From: Bin87 sp964347975
GTDB taxonomy: Bacteria; Chloroflexota; Dehalococcoidia; Lucifugimonadales; UBA3495
Length of the DNA: 64,000 nucleotides
Assembly: GCA_964347975.1 (NCBI GenBank)
Contig: CAYGAY010000003.1
Span: 81,802 to 145,801, forward strand
Direction: 5' to 3'
Under the pieces are notes generated by a model. The model saw only the letters and a program-made list of their open reading frames with translations, did no database searches and was not told the DNA's origin. The position numbers and the translations under genes are program-made. Positions 9,048 to 17,443 of the stretch are shown here, one piece after another (within the stretch, counting starts at the first letter, position 1; the number at the start of each line of letters is the position of its first letter).

Positions 9048-9091
9048 TTTCACCCTCACCCCAACCCTCTCCCATCAAGGGAGAGGGAGTA
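9048..9091. repeat. Extragenic palindromic repeat upstream of argH
   Basis: The sequence holds CCTCACCCCAACCCTCTCCC followed by a mirror-image arm (CCCTCTCCC, short loop, GGGAGAGGG). It matches a repeat type widespread in bacterial intergenic regions. It sits exactly where the 5' end of a full-length argH would be. Confidence 0.55.
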
Positions 9092-9907
9092 TCAAGATTC
9101 CAGGTAGGCGAAGCTGGCGGCCAAGTTGTCGAAAACGTCATCGGCCGGGGGAATTTCCATTACGGCAGGGCCGGCGTAGGCTTTGCCTTCGAGGATACGG
9201 CGCATGGCCCGGCAGTCCAGGTCGCCATCGTTGACGCTGCCGCTGGCGACGCCGTCGCGAGCCTGCTTGAAATGGACTATTTTGATGTAATCCGCCGGCA
9301 GGCCGGCCAGTTCGTCCAGTGGGTGGCTGTCGGGATGGCGGCGCAACTGGTTGGCGGGGTCCGGGCACAAACCGAGGTATTGCCCTTCTTCTTCCGTAAG
9401 TTCGGCCCGCGCCTCCTTAACCAGGAGGGCCATGGAGCGCAGGGGCTGGCCGGAGTTTTCCATGGAGAAGATGACGCCCTGCCGCGCCGCCTCACGCGCG
9501 AGGGGCACGATGCGGGCCGCCGGTTCCGCCACGTCAGCCGGTGTGTCCCAGGGCTGGGCATCGGCGGCCGGGTCCACGGTGCGCAAATGGGGCGCAGCGC
9601 CTCCCACCAAACGGGCCGCTTCCAGTTGCGACTGGAAAAGGCCGCCATTGGGATCAACCTCGGCCGTGATGCAGGGCAGGGCGACGGCGAGGTCAAAGGT
9701 GAGATCCGGGAAACGCACCACGATGTTAGCCAAAGCTTCGAGGTTGGGCCGCCATTCGGGGCCGTCGCCGGTTTCAGCGGCAGCCAGGCAGGTTTGCCGC
9801 AACTCGATGTGTCGGGCGCCGCGTTGGCGCGCTTCTGCGATCAAGTCTCCGAGATCGGCGTCATCCAGCTGGTTGCGCCAGGAATTGGTTATTGCCCCGT
9901 AGATCAT
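9092..9907 (-). CDS. Sugar phosphate isomerase/epimerase-like TIM-barrel protein
   Basis: A 271-residue protein of the xylose-isomerase-like TIM-barrel superfamily (AP_endonuc_2). Typical strand ends are RGARHIELRQ near the N-terminus, VIFSMENSGQ in the middle (metal-binding Glu), LCPDPANQLR, YIKIVHFKQ and PAVMEIPPAD. Members isomerise or epimerise sugars, inosose or hydroxypyruvate; the substrate is unknown. The start at 9907 has a GGGAGGT upstream; the frame extends to 9952 without an SD. It is upstream of argH on the same strand, separated by the palindromic repeat. Confidence 0.8.
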   Translation of the reverse strand: MIYGAITNSWRNQLDDADLGDLIAEARQRGARHIELRQTCLAAAETGDGPEWRPNLEALANIVVRFPDLTFDLAVALPCITAEVDPNGGLFQSQLEAARLVGGAAPHLRTVDPAADAQPWDTPADVAEPAARIVPLAREAARQGVIFSMENSGQPLRSMALLVKEARAELTEEEGQYLGLCPDPANQLRRHPDSHPLDELAGLPADYIKIVHFKQARDGVASGSVNDGDLDCRAMRRILEGKAYAGPAVMEIPPADDVFDNLAASFAYLES

Positions 9908-9942
9908 CGCGTACCTCCCGCCGCTGGGCGGCATAGGGTCGA

Positions 9943-9974
9943 TTAGTCGCAAAATCCGTTAGTCGCAAAATCCG
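9943..9974. repeat. 16-bp perfect tandem duplication
   Basis: TTAGTCGCAAAATCCG occurs twice head to tail in the region upstream of the TIM-barrel gene, probably from replication slippage. Confidence 0.85.
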
Positions 9975-10098
9975 TATCGTCGGCAACTATACATTAGCCG
10001 CCAGCCGCGCTCAACTTTGGAGGGTGATTCGCAGGGCAATTACCAGCCAACAGCAATGCTACGTCGGACGAAGCAGCCGGCAGAGGCCGGGGCTAGTG

Positions 10099-10183
10099 TG
10101 GTGGGGAAGGCGGGACTTGAACCCGCACGCCCAAGGGCACATGATCCTAAGTCATGCTCGTCTGCCAATTCCGACACTTCCCC
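10099..10183 (-). tRNA. tRNA-Leu (UAG)
   Basis: The minus strand folds as a class II tRNA with acceptor stem GGGGAAG/CTTCCCC, a D arm, an anticodon loop CTTAGGA (anticodon TAG), a long variable arm and T loop GGTTCAAGTCC. Discriminator A and an encoded CCA (10099-10101) follow. The long variable arm agrees with leucine. It lies 60 bases downstream of tRNA-Lys and is probably co-transcribed with it. Confidence 0.95.
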
Positions 10184-10242
10184 AGGGACCGCCGGCCCAC
10201 ATCCGACCTGGCAAAAAGGAAAGTCTCCCGGCTTAGATGAGT

Positions 10243-10318
10243 TGGTGACCCGCCTCGGGGTCGAACCGAGAACCTGCTGATTAAGAGTCAGCTGCTCTGC
10301 CAGTTGAGCTAGCGGGCC
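10243..10318 (-). tRNA. tRNA-Lys (CUU)
   Basis: A class I tRNA cloverleaf: acceptor GGCCCGC pairing with GCGGGTC (one G-U), D loop AGCTCAACTGGCAGAGC, anticodon loop CTCTTAA (anticodon CTT), T loop GGTTCGACCCC, discriminator A and encoded CCA (10243-10245). It is the first gene of a two-tRNA unit with tRNA-Leu. Confidence 0.95.
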
Positions 10319-10399
10319 ATCGTACCGCGCGGGGAGCGCATAGTCAGGCTACCAACAAGCGATATGGGTGTCAACATTGATGGTGTCGGTGGCTTATGC

Positions 10400-10405
10400 T
10401 ATTGT
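10400..10405 (+). promoter_or_regulatory. Extended -10 promoter for the membrane gene pair
   Basis: TGCTATTGT at 10397-10405 looks like an extended -10 element. It lies inside the longest open frame of the next gene, which argues for a start downstream of 10405. Confidence 0.4.
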
Positions 10406-10445
10406 GCGGCGGAAAATTTTGGAGCGCAATTCGGGCAGGGTTGTT

Positions 10446-11003
10446 TTGGGTTCGACTTCTTGGCCAGGCAGGGCGTTATCGCGGGCAGCGGCGCTGGTCG
10501 CGGTTACGGCGGGATTCCTAATTGCCACGATTGGGGCGGGGATGGCCGAGGCTAACGGGGCCTCCACCACGATCATGGACCGCACCCAGGGACCGTACCG
10601 AGTGGTCGTAGGCATCATACCGGCTCGGCCGGTGATACCCCAAACTCACTTGGCTATCCAGGTGTTTGACGCCAGCGATGAAAGTCTGTTGCGCGATACC
10701 GACGTCCGGCTATCGGTTTCCGCCAGCGGGCCGCCGGGTTCGCCGGAGTTCGGTCCGCAATTGGTGTCGAACGAACAAACCCTGCGTTATTTCGAGGTGG
10801 ATGTACCATTCGACGCGGTGGGCTCGTGGGACGTGTCGGTCACGGTGGCTTCCGAGCGAGGTGAAGAACGGTTCATCCTGCCTCTCCAGGTGATGGAACC
10901 GGGGGCGCAAATCCAATGGGTTTGGATTGCTGGCGTAATGGCGCTCATCGTGGCGGTGGGGGTCTGGACCTGGCTCATCATGCAAAGGCGGCGAGCCGGG
11001 TGA
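10446..11003 (+). CDS. Signal-anchored extracytoplasmic beta-domain protein (FixH/YtkA-like), function unknown
   Basis: About 185 residues with an N-terminal export signal (basic residues, then LVAVTAGFLIATIGAGMAEA), an outside beta-sandwich of about 110 residues and a C-terminal membrane helix (VWIAGVMALIVAVGVWTW) followed by MQRRRAG. The domain, with GPYRVVVGIIP and EVDVPFDAVGSWDVSVTV, resembles FixH/YtkA-type domains that sit beside metal-handling membrane proteins. I chose the TTG at 10446 (AGGG just upstream) because an extended -10 lies at 10400-10405; the frame is open back to a GTG at 10368. The next gene starts two bases after its stop, so the pair should act together. Confidence 0.65.
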   Translation: MGSTSWPGRALSRAAALVAVTAGFLIATIGAGMAEANGASTTIMDRTQGPYRVVVGIIPARPVIPQTHLAIQVFDASDESLLRDTDVRLSVSASGPPGSPEFGPQLVSNEQTLRYFEVDVPFDAVGSWDVSVTVASERGEERFILPLQVMEPGAQIQWVWIAGVMALIVAVGVWTWLIMQRRRAG

Positions 11004-11005
11004 CC

Positions 11006-12571
11006 ATGACACGCTGGCGGGGGCTGGGGATACTTGGCGCATTTGGCGCGTCAGGGGCGTGCGCCGCGGCGGCGGCGCTTCCGGCCGAGGCGCACGGGTT
11101 CGGCGAACGTTACGATCTGCCGTTGCCCCTGTCCTTGTTCGTAATCGCCGGGGCAGCGGCGGTGGCCCTGTCCTTCGTCATAACGGCGGTGTTCCTCCGA
11201 GGCGATGCCGGAGGACGAGGTTACCCCCGGTTAAACCTGCTGGACTTCGCTGCGACGCGTTGGATGGCGTCGCCCTGGTTCACCGGCCCTTTGAAAGCAA
11301 TCTCGGTGGCCCTGACGATATACGTCATTCTGGGGGCGCTGATTGGCACCGAGCGGGCGCCATTGAATCCGGCGCCGGCGGCGGTTTACGTCGCTTTCTG
11401 GGTCGGGCTGAGCTTTTTCACCGCGTTGTTTGGGAATTTATGGGCGCTGGTCAACCCATGGAAAGTCGCCTGGGAATATGCTGAGACGTTGACTCGCGCG
11501 CTCGCGCCGGGTCAGCGCCTGAGCTTGCGAAAACGGTACCCGGCCCGCTGGGGAGCCTGGCCGGCCGTGCTGGTGTTCGCGGCATTCGCCATACTGGAGA
11601 CGGTTGCCGCGGATGCGGCGGGGCCCCGGGCGTTGGGGTGGATCCTGACGCTATACACAGCATACAACTTCATCGGGATGTACCGGTACGGCAGGGACGT
11701 TTGGTTGCGCAACGCCGAAGGATTCACCGTAGTGTACGGATTCATGGCCCGGTTTTCAGTGACGGAAGTCCGCGCTCCCAAGAGGGGTTGCGCCCAATGT
11801 TCCAGCGCGGGACGTTGTTCGTCAAACGAAGATGACTGCGTGGACTGCTACGAATGCTACTCGGCCGCATCTCCTGGCAAAGGGTTCGGTGAGCGGCGGG
11901 AATTCAATCTGCGCCCGCCATGCGTGGGATTGAATCGCCTGGGGGCGGTAACGCTCACGGTCGTCGCCCACGTCATCCTATTGTTGTCCACAGTGTCGTT
12001 TGATGGGCTGTCGGCGACGCCGGAGTGGTTGCTGTTCAGTACACAGTTTCTGCTGTATTTCCCGACTTACGGCGGGTACATCGCCAATCTGATCGGGGCG
12101 CTGGGCTTGTCCCTGGCGTTCGGCATTCTATTCGCTGCGACCTGCGCGATGATGGCGGCTTTATCCGGACAGTCTGAACCTGACGCCGGCCAACTATTGC
12201 GCCGATTCACATTTTCATTGCTGCCCATTGCATTGGCGTATCATTTCGCCCACTTTCTGGGGTTCCTGCTCATCAATGGCCAGCGGTTCATCGTGCTGGC
12301 GTCGGACCCTTTCGGCTGGGGCTGGGATTTATTCGGCACAGCGGGGGCTGCCATCAACATTGGGATCCTGTCGCCGGTGTTCATCTGGTATTTCTCCATT
12401 GCCGCAATCGTCGTCGGACATATCGCAGGGGTGTACCTGGCTCACGTACAGGCCACGCGGATTTATCCCGACCGACGGGCGGCGCTATTGAGCCAGGCGC
12501 CGATGCTGGCGCTGATGGTGTGCTACACTTGCGCCAGTTTATGGATAATTTCGCGGCCCATCGCCGAGTGA
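11006..12571 (+). CDS. Polytopic membrane protein with a cytosolic-type cysteine cluster
   Basis: A 521-residue integral membrane protein with about 10-12 hydrophobic segments and an N-terminal signal ending ALPAEAHG. The segment AHGFGERYDLPLPLSLFV and the later ALVNPWKVAWEY recall a family annotated in databases as fenitrothion hydrolase; this is from memory and the name may be wrong for this protein. Between membrane segments, near residue 270, is RGCAQCSSAGRCSSNEDDCVDCYECYS, with six cysteines in CxxC-like spacing that could bind a metal or Fe-S cluster. It follows the FixH-like gene by two bases. A metal or small-molecule membrane function is possible; I cannot assign one. Confidence 0.7.
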   Translation: MTRWRGLGILGAFGASGACAAAAALPAEAHGFGERYDLPLPLSLFVIAGAAAVALSFVITAVFLRGDAGGRGYPRLNLLDFAATRWMASPWFTGPLKAISVALTIYVILGALIGTERAPLNPAPAAVYVAFWVGLSFFTALFGNLWALVNPWKVAWEYAETLTRALAPGQRLSLRKRYPARWGAWPAVLVFAAFAILETVAADAAGPRALGWILTLYTAYNFIGMYRYGRDVWLRNAEGFTVVYGFMARFSVTEVRAPKRGCAQCSSAGRCSSNEDDCVDCYECYSAASPGKGFGERREFNLRPPCVGLNRLGAVTLTVVAHVILLLSTVSFDGLSATPEWLLFSTQFLLYFPTYGGYIANLIGALGLSLAFGILFAATCAMMAALSGQSEPDAGQLLRRFTFSLLPIALAYHFAHFLGFLLINGQRFIVLASDPFGWGWDLFGTAGAAINIGILSPVFIWYFSIAAIVVGHIAGVYLAHVQATRIYPDRRAALLSQAPMLALMVCYTCASLWIISRPIAE

Positions 12572-12613
12572 GATGGCGGCGCTTTATCAGACCCAACGGA
12601 GGAGGATTACGAC

Positions 12614-13429
12614 GTGCCTGAACGCAGCCCGCGATTGGAAGGGAAGGTGGCGATTGTCACCGGCGCCGGTTCAAGCGGTCCCGGCATCGGAAACGGCCGG
12701 GCCACGGCCACGCTGTTCGCCCGTGAAGGGGCCAAAGTCCTGCTGGCCGACGTGACCGAGGAACGGGCCGCGGAAACGCTGGCGATGATCCAGGCCGAGG
12801 GCGGCGTGGCGTCCACGATTCAGGCCGACGTTACCAACGCGGCCGACTGTGAGCGGATGGTGGAGGTTTGCGTCGAGCGTTACGGACGGCTGGACATCCT
12901 GGATAATAACGTGGGCATTTCCCGTCGTGGAACGGTGGTCGAGGTATCGGAAGAGGATTGGGACCACATCATGGCGGTGAACGTCAAGAGCATCGTCCTG
13001 GCGAGCAAGTTCGCCGTCCCCCGTATGATGGAATCCGGCGGGGGATCCATCATCAACATATCGTCCATCGCGGGGTTGCGCGCCCACAGCAGCACGCCCT
13101 ACACGGCGTCGAAAGCCGCGGTCATTGGCCTGACCATTTCCATGGCCGCCGACCACGGGCCGGACGGGATCCGAACTAATTGCATCGCTCCGGGACTGGT
13201 GTTCACGCCGATGGTGGCGCCCCGCATGGATGATGATCTCCGGCAGATTCGCAGTACGGCCGCGCCACTGCGTACGGAAGGGACAGCGTGGGATATTGGA
13301 AACGCGGCGCTGTTCCTGGCCAGCGACGAGGCACGCTGGATAAACGGCGTTGTGCTGCCGGTTGACGCGGGCCTGGTAGCCACCTCGCCGGTTACGTACC
13401 AGACGCTGGCGCAGCAGGTGCGGTTGTAG
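12614..13429 (+). CDS. Short-chain dehydrogenase/reductase (SDR)
   Basis: A 271-residue classical SDR. It has the NAD(P)-binding glycine motif as TGAGSSGPGIG (longer than usual), NNVGISRRG, the catalytic serine in NISSIAG and YTASKAA (Tyr-x3-Lys). GTG start at 12614 with GGAGGATT upstream. Substrate unknown. It follows the membrane gene by 42 bases and may be part of that operon. Confidence 0.92.
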   Translation: MPERSPRLEGKVAIVTGAGSSGPGIGNGRATATLFAREGAKVLLADVTEERAAETLAMIQAEGGVASTIQADVTNAADCERMVEVCVERYGRLDILDNNVGISRRGTVVEVSEEDWDHIMAVNVKSIVLASKFAVPRMMESGGGSIINISSIAGLRAHSSTPYTASKAAVIGLTISMAADHGPDGIRTNCIAPGLVFTPMVAPRMDDDLRQIRSTAAPLRTEGTAWDIGNAALFLASDEARWINGVVLPVDAGLVATSPVTYQTLAQQVRL

Positions 13430-13461
13430 TTTGGTATAGTGAAAGCGCCGGAGAGATTACC

Positions 13462-13782
13462 ATGGCTACGCCGGATGCACCATCTACCCTGGAATCGGAA
13501 AAACTACCCGACACCCCGGTTGCAGCAAAGCCTTTCAACGTCGTCAACCGGATTAGCCTGTTCCTTCTTTTGGGGGCTTGCCTCGGTTTTGCTGTAGCGA
13601 TCGTTGGATATATCACAGATTCGTTCTGGATAGCGGTAGCCGGCAGTTGCACAGTGCTGGCTATGGCCTTAGGCTGGACTGCCGCGGCTTCATACGCCTT
13701 GGCAACCATAGCGCCCCATGTATTCAAGGCGGTCCTGATCCTGAAGAACCGCCGACCCGGTTCAAAAAATAGAGAACCATGA
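13462..13782 (+). CDS. Small two-helix membrane protein, hypothetical
   Basis: 106 residues with two hydrophobic segments (FLLLGACLGFAVAIVGYI and FWIAVAGSCTVLAMALGW) after a charged, proline-rich N-terminus. A TATAGT at 13435-13440 and a GGAGAG before the ATG support expression. Its 3' end overlaps the convergent gene at 13724-14026 by 59 bases. No family recognised. Confidence 0.6.
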   Translation: MATPDAPSTLESEKLPDTPVAAKPFNVVNRISLFLLLGACLGFAVAIVGYITDSFWIAVAGSCTVLAMALGWTAAASYALATIAPHVFKAVLILKNRRPGSKNREP

Positions 13783-14026
13783 GCGCTACTATGAACGACA
13801 CGGTCAAGATGCCAACAATGAACTCGGCGTAGAGGATCGCCTTCAACAGGCCCGTTACTGTGGGCTCCAAAGTAGGATCATCCCCAGCCGTACCTTTGAC
13901 CACGAACGACACGAGAATCAAAAACGCCTCGCAAAGCGCCCCTGCGATACAGGTATAACCCAAGTCGGCAGGAGCAACTCGAAGGAGCGAGAGGAATAGT
14001 CGTGTCGTTTGTTGTGGCTCGTCCAT
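13724..14026 (-). CDS. Small membrane protein, hypothetical
   Basis: 100 residues with hydrophobic segments (CIAGALCEAFLILVSFVV and FIVGILTVSFIVALMVLYFL) separated by a polar loop. No strong Shine-Dalgarno. It lies just downstream of the FKBP gene on the same strand and overlaps the convergent small membrane gene. I cannot exclude that only one of the two overlapping frames is real. Confidence 0.5.
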   Translation of the reverse strand: MDEPQQTTRLFLSLLRVAPADLGYTCIAGALCEAFLILVSFVVKGTAGDDPTLEPTVTGLLKAILYAEFIVGILTVSFIVALMVLYFLNRVGGSSGSGPP

Positions 14027-14050
14027 GGCAAGATCATTTGCCGAACGGTT

Positions 14051-14482
14051 TTAACCCTCTATCGACACCAGCGTCAGCTCAAAGGTCAGGTCCTTGCCCG
14101 CCAGCGGGTGGTTGGCGTCCAGCGTGACTTCTTCATCGGTGACGGCGATGATGGTGAAGGTAACTTGCCGGCCGCTCTGCTGCTGGCCCTGCACTGAGGT
14201 TCCGACTTCCAAGGGCAGATCCGGCGGAAACTCATCCCGGGGCACCTGCATCAGGCCCGCGTCCTGGCGTTCTCCGTAGGCATCCGCGCAGGGAATGTTG
14301 ACGGTTTTGGCGTCGCCCGGCGACATCCCGACGACTCCGTTCTCAAACCCCGGTATAACCTGGCCGCTGCCGATGGTGAATGCCAAAGGAGTGCCGCCTT
14401 CCGATGAGTCGAACACTTGCCCATCGTCAAGGCGGCCGGTGTAGTGAACGCGAACCCTGTTGCCGATTTGTGCTGTAGTCAA
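14051..14482 (-). CDS. FKBP-type peptidyl-prolyl cis-trans isomerase (SlyD-like)
   Basis: A 143-residue short FKBP. The FKBP core VRVHYTGRLDDGQVFDSS is followed by PLAFTIGSGQVIPGFE, and the inserted chaperone flap and C-terminal segment (ANHPLAGKDLTFELTLV) are typical of the SlyD group. It lacks the histidine-rich metal tail of E. coli SlyD. It catalyses prolyl isomerisation and assists folding in the cytosol. The start is TTG at 14482, with GAGGAGG five bases upstream; the frame runs on for hundreds of codons upstream only as a shadow of the LLM gene. A TATAGT -10 lies at 14518-14513. Confidence 0.93.
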   Translation of the reverse strand: MTTAQIGNRVRVHYTGRLDDGQVFDSSEGGTPLAFTIGSGQVIPGFENGVVGMSPGDAKTVNIPCADAYGERQDAGLMQVPRDEFPPDLPLEVGTSVQGQQQSGRQVTFTIIAVTDEEVTLDANHPLAGKDLTFELTLVSIEG

Positions 14483-14602
14483 CTTGACCTCCTCGCTATA
14501 GTTGGATGGGGCACTATAACACGGGCGGCAACCGGTCCTGAATTGTGATATGGTACGGTCAAAACCTGCTTTAGAAGGTCGGCGAAGGTCGAGGGAGGAG
14601 CC

Positions 14603-15694
14603 ATGAAGTACGGATTGTTTATGATGCCGTCGCATCCGCCGGAACGGAACATCTACGACTCTCACCAGTGGGACCTGGAATACCTGACGCTGTGCGACGA
14701 ACTGGGCTTTGATGAAGCCTGGATCGGTGAGCATTTCACCTCGCCCTGGGAACCCATCCCGGCTCCTGACCTGTTGATCGCCCAGGCCCTGATGAAGACC
14801 AAGCGCATTAAGCTCGGTTCGGGAGCGCATCTGCTCCCCTTCCATCATCCGGCGGAGCTGGCGCACCGTGTAGCGTATCTGGATCACTTGTCCCAGGGGC
14901 GGTTTTTGTTCGGAGTGGGGGCGAGCGGACTGCCCAGCGACTGGGCGTTGTTTGACGTGGACGGCAATAACGGCGAGCACCGGGACATGACCCGCGAATC
15001 GCTGGACATCATCCTGAAAATCTGGCAGAACGAGGGTCCGTTCGAATACAAGGGCAAGTACTGGAACGTCAGCATCCCGGAGCCGATGTACGGCACCCTG
15101 GAGTTTTTCCTGCGCCCCTATCAGCAACCCCACCCGCCGATTGGCGTGGCGTCGGTCAGCTATAAATCGCCCACGCTGATGATCGCCGGGGAACGGGGTT
15201 TCATCCCCATGAGCCTGGCGCTGAACGCCGACTACTGTCGCAGCCACTGGGAGGCTATCGAAGAAGGCGCTCAGCGAACCGGCCGCACTCCCTCGCGATG
15301 CGACTGGCGTCTGGTTCGGGACGTGTATGTTGCGGACAGCGACGAAGAGGCCCGGGATTTGGCGCTGAACGGGATGTTGGGCCGCGTCTGGACTGACTAC
15401 CTCTTGCCCCTGTTCCGCGAATTCGATCTGATGAAGGTCTTCAAGCACGACGACGAAGTGCCCGACGAGGCGGTCAATATCGAGTACATGGCAGAGCACT
15501 TATGGTTGATTGGTTCCCCGGATACCGTAGCCGGGAAGATCAGGCGGCTCTACGAAGACGTCGGCGGGTTCGGCGGGCTACTGATGCTGGTGTACGACCA
15601 ATCGGAGAACCAAGCCGGATGGGAACATTCAACCAAGCTCCTGGCCGAAAAGGTCATGCCCCAGGTGGCGGACCTGACCGGGGCGGCGGCGTAG
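14603..15694 (+). CDS. LLM class flavin-dependent monooxygenase (luciferase-like)
   Basis: A 363-residue bacterial luciferase-like TIM barrel. Diagnostic segments are MKYGLFMMPSHPP, DEAWIGEHFTSPW, KLGSGAHLLPFHHP and GRFLFGVGASGLPSDW. It uses reduced FMN (or F420 in some relatives) to oxygenate small organics; the reductase partner is not next to it. GGGAGGAGCC precedes the ATG. A second, more distant paralogue is at 56149-57276. The surrounding 15 kb holds several other oxidative catabolic enzymes. Confidence 0.92.
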   Translation: MKYGLFMMPSHPPERNIYDSHQWDLEYLTLCDELGFDEAWIGEHFTSPWEPIPAPDLLIAQALMKTKRIKLGSGAHLLPFHHPAELAHRVAYLDHLSQGRFLFGVGASGLPSDWALFDVDGNNGEHRDMTRESLDIILKIWQNEGPFEYKGKYWNVSIPEPMYGTLEFFLRPYQQPHPPIGVASVSYKSPTLMIAGERGFIPMSLALNADYCRSHWEAIEEGAQRTGRTPSRCDWRLVRDVYVADSDEEARDLALNGMLGRVWTDYLLPLFREFDLMKVFKHDDEVPDEAVNIEYMAEHLWLIGSPDTVAGKIRRLYEDVGGFGGLLMLVYDQSENQAGWEHSTKLLAEKVMPQVADLTGAAA

Positions 15695-15905
15695 AAATCG
15701 GCAAGAGGGCGTAGCCTTTGGCGGTGATTGGCTACGTCCCGACAGGCGATCTATCTGCGTTTTTTGGGAAATTTTTAAAAATACTGACAGTTCGCGTCCA
15801 ATCGGCAGTGTGGCGACTGAGGGCGATGGTGTAACATCACAGTATCGATTGCATATCGCTCCGGCATCACGCCGGGAACGCCGAATAACCACCACAAGAG
15901 GGGAT

Positions 15906-16142
15906 ATGGCAACTCAACGAATCAGAAAGACCAAGTTGATGCGTAGTGTGGAAGAGAAGCACGGACGGCCGCTGGAAAACCTGGTGCCGGAATTGGTCAA
16001 CGAAATGGGCATGAGCCGGGCGGCGGCCCATTTAGGCGTCAGCCCCGCAACGTTGGGCTATTGGATGTTGAAAATGGGGATCCAGTACCGCAGGGTTGCG
16101 TTGGCGGACGGCGAGACCATTGAGGTGCGCCGGCAAGGGTAA
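15906..16142 (+). CDS. Small helix-turn-helix DNA-binding protein
   Basis: 78 residues, basic N-terminus (MATQRIRKTKLMRS) then a helix-turn-helix: LVNEMGMSRAAAHLGVSPAT and LGYWMLKMGI. The longer frame to 15810 is unlikely because AGAGGGG sits directly upstream of the ATG at 15906. Probably a local transcription regulator, standing alone between the LLM gene and the cupin; its target is unknown. The 200 bases upstream contain a weak inverted repeat (CGTAGCC...GGCTACG, about 15713-15740), which could be the LLM terminator. Confidence 0.7.
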   Translation: MATQRIRKTKLMRSVEEKHGRPLENLVPELVNEMGMSRAAAHLGVSPATLGYWMLKMGIQYRRVALADGETIEVRRQG

Positions 16143-16163
16143 AGGTGGCTGCCGGAAAGGCAG

Positions 16164-16616
16164 TCAGGGCGGAGCAAGGGTCGGCGGACCAAGCCCGCCT
16201 TCCGTTACCGTCTCGGCCTCATCCATACCCGGCCATGCCGGTATGGTCACGCAGATAAATCGAAACCCGACGCGACTGCCCGCCTTGAACTGAAAGGACC
16301 AGCCGGTGGGTATGGTCAACGCATCGCCGGGCAGGACCGAAACCGGCGCAACCGCAGAGGGCGGCGTGTCGGGCGGACAGCGCCAAACCTCTCCTTCCCC
16401 GTTCAGGACGTACCAAACCTCTTCAACGGTACGATGGCGCACCGGCCGGCTCACGGCTCCGGCCGGGATGGCAACCTCAACGACGCTACAGCGGGTGGCG
16501 CCGTGCTCCCGGGTGAGCAGAAGGCGCACCAACGAGCCGTCGGGGGCGGTTATGGTATCGTCAGATCGACGCCCGACCATGGGAGGCACGGCAACGGCTT
16601 GGCTGTCGTCCGCCAT
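16164..16616 (-). CDS. Cupin domain protein
   Basis: 150 residues with a single cupin barrel: RPVRHRTVEEVWYVLNGEGE (motif 1; the usual HxH is represented by a single H plus E) and PGDALTIPTGWSFQF (motif 2). Loss of canonical ligands suggests a binding rather than a catalytic role, or a different metal site. It starts 11 bases after the end of the enoyl-CoA hydratase gene and is likely co-transcribed with it. Confidence 0.82.
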   Translation of the reverse strand: MADDSQAVAVPPMVGRRSDDTITAPDGSLVRLLLTREHGATRCSVVEVAIPAGAVSRPVRHRTVEEVWYVLNGEGEVWRCPPDTPPSAVAPVSVLPGDALTIPTGWSFQFKAGSRVGFRFICVTIPAWPGMDEAETVTEGGLGPPTLAPP

Positions 16617-16627
16617 GACGGTTGCAA

Positions 16628-17443
16628 TCAGGCTGAGCGTGGTTTGCGGCCCTTGCGGGCGAGGAAATCGGAGAAGCCTTCTTCGACGGATAGGCCCTGG
16701 AACCGCCCGGTGCGTCCTTCGATTTCGTTCCGATATTGTTCTTCGATGGGCCGGCCGGAGTGTTCCAGGAGCAGCTGCTTGATGTTGGCGAGGCCCTCGA
16801 CCCGGTTGCGAGCGATGCCGGCCGCGATGTCCAGCGTCCGGTCCATCAGCTCTTCGGAAGGCACCAGGTGGTTGATGAGTCCGATGTGGTACGCCTCGTC
16901 CGCAAAGACTTCGCGGCCACTGAGCAGCAGCTCTTTGGCCCGGTGGATACCCACCAATTGGGGCAAGCTCCAGGTAGCGTTCATCTGCCCATAGTTCACC
17001 GCCAGAAAGCGGAAGCTGGTTTTTTCGCAGCCCACCAGGAAGTCCAGGCTGGTAGCCAATACGGTGCCGCCGCCGTAGCACAGGCCGTTGACGGCGCCGA
17101 TAATAGGTTTGCTGCTGGTGTGGAGATGCCAGGTGTATTCAGCCCGCTCTGCCTGGCCAGCCGCCCGCTCCTCATCTGAAAGCTCACGGTTCTCGTGGAT
17201 ATCGGCGCCGGCCGAGAAGGCTCTTTCGCCGGCGCCGGTGATGATTACCGCGCCCACGCTATCGTCGGCTTCGTAGTCGGTGATGGCCTGGTCCAATTCA
17301 CGCACCAACTGGAGGTTGAGGGCGTTCAGGACTTCCGGGCGGTTCAGCGTGACCACGCCGATGTGGGTCTCCACTTCGTTGCGGCCCATCATCGAGGGGC
17401 GCGTCACGGTTCCGGTGTTGATGCATGAGTAGGTGGTAACCAT
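16628..17443 (-). CDS. Enoyl-CoA hydratase/isomerase family protein
   Basis: 271 residues, crotonase fold. GVVTLNRPEVLNALN is the N-terminal signature, AFSAGADIHE the first oxyanion-hole segment, and AVNGLCYGGGTVLA the second. The catalytic glutamates of ECH are not clearly both present, so the reaction (hydration, isomerisation, hydrolysis) is open. AAGGAC precedes the ATG; a TATAAT -10 lies at 17507-17502 on the same strand. Neighbours suggest a role in breaking down ring or branched acids through CoA thioesters. Confidence 0.9.
   Translation of the reverse strand: MVTTYSCINTGTVTRPSMMGRNEVETHIGVVTLNRPEVLNALNLQLVRELDQAITDYEADDSVGAVIITGAGERAFSAGADIHENRELSDEERAAGQAERAEYTWHLHTSSKPIIGAVNGLCYGGGTVLATSLDFLVGCEKTSFRFLAVNYGQMNATWSLPQLVGIHRAKELLLSGREVFADEAYHIGLINHLVPSEELMDRTLDIAAGIARNRVEGLANIKQLLLEHSGRPIEEQYRNEIEGRTGRFQGLSVEEGFSDFLARKGRKPRSA

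Noticed and set aside
14483..15499. N-terminal extension of the FKBP gene to 482 residues
   Set aside because: The extension lies antisense to the LLM gene and has no homology; the TTG at 14482 with GAGGAGG is a good start.
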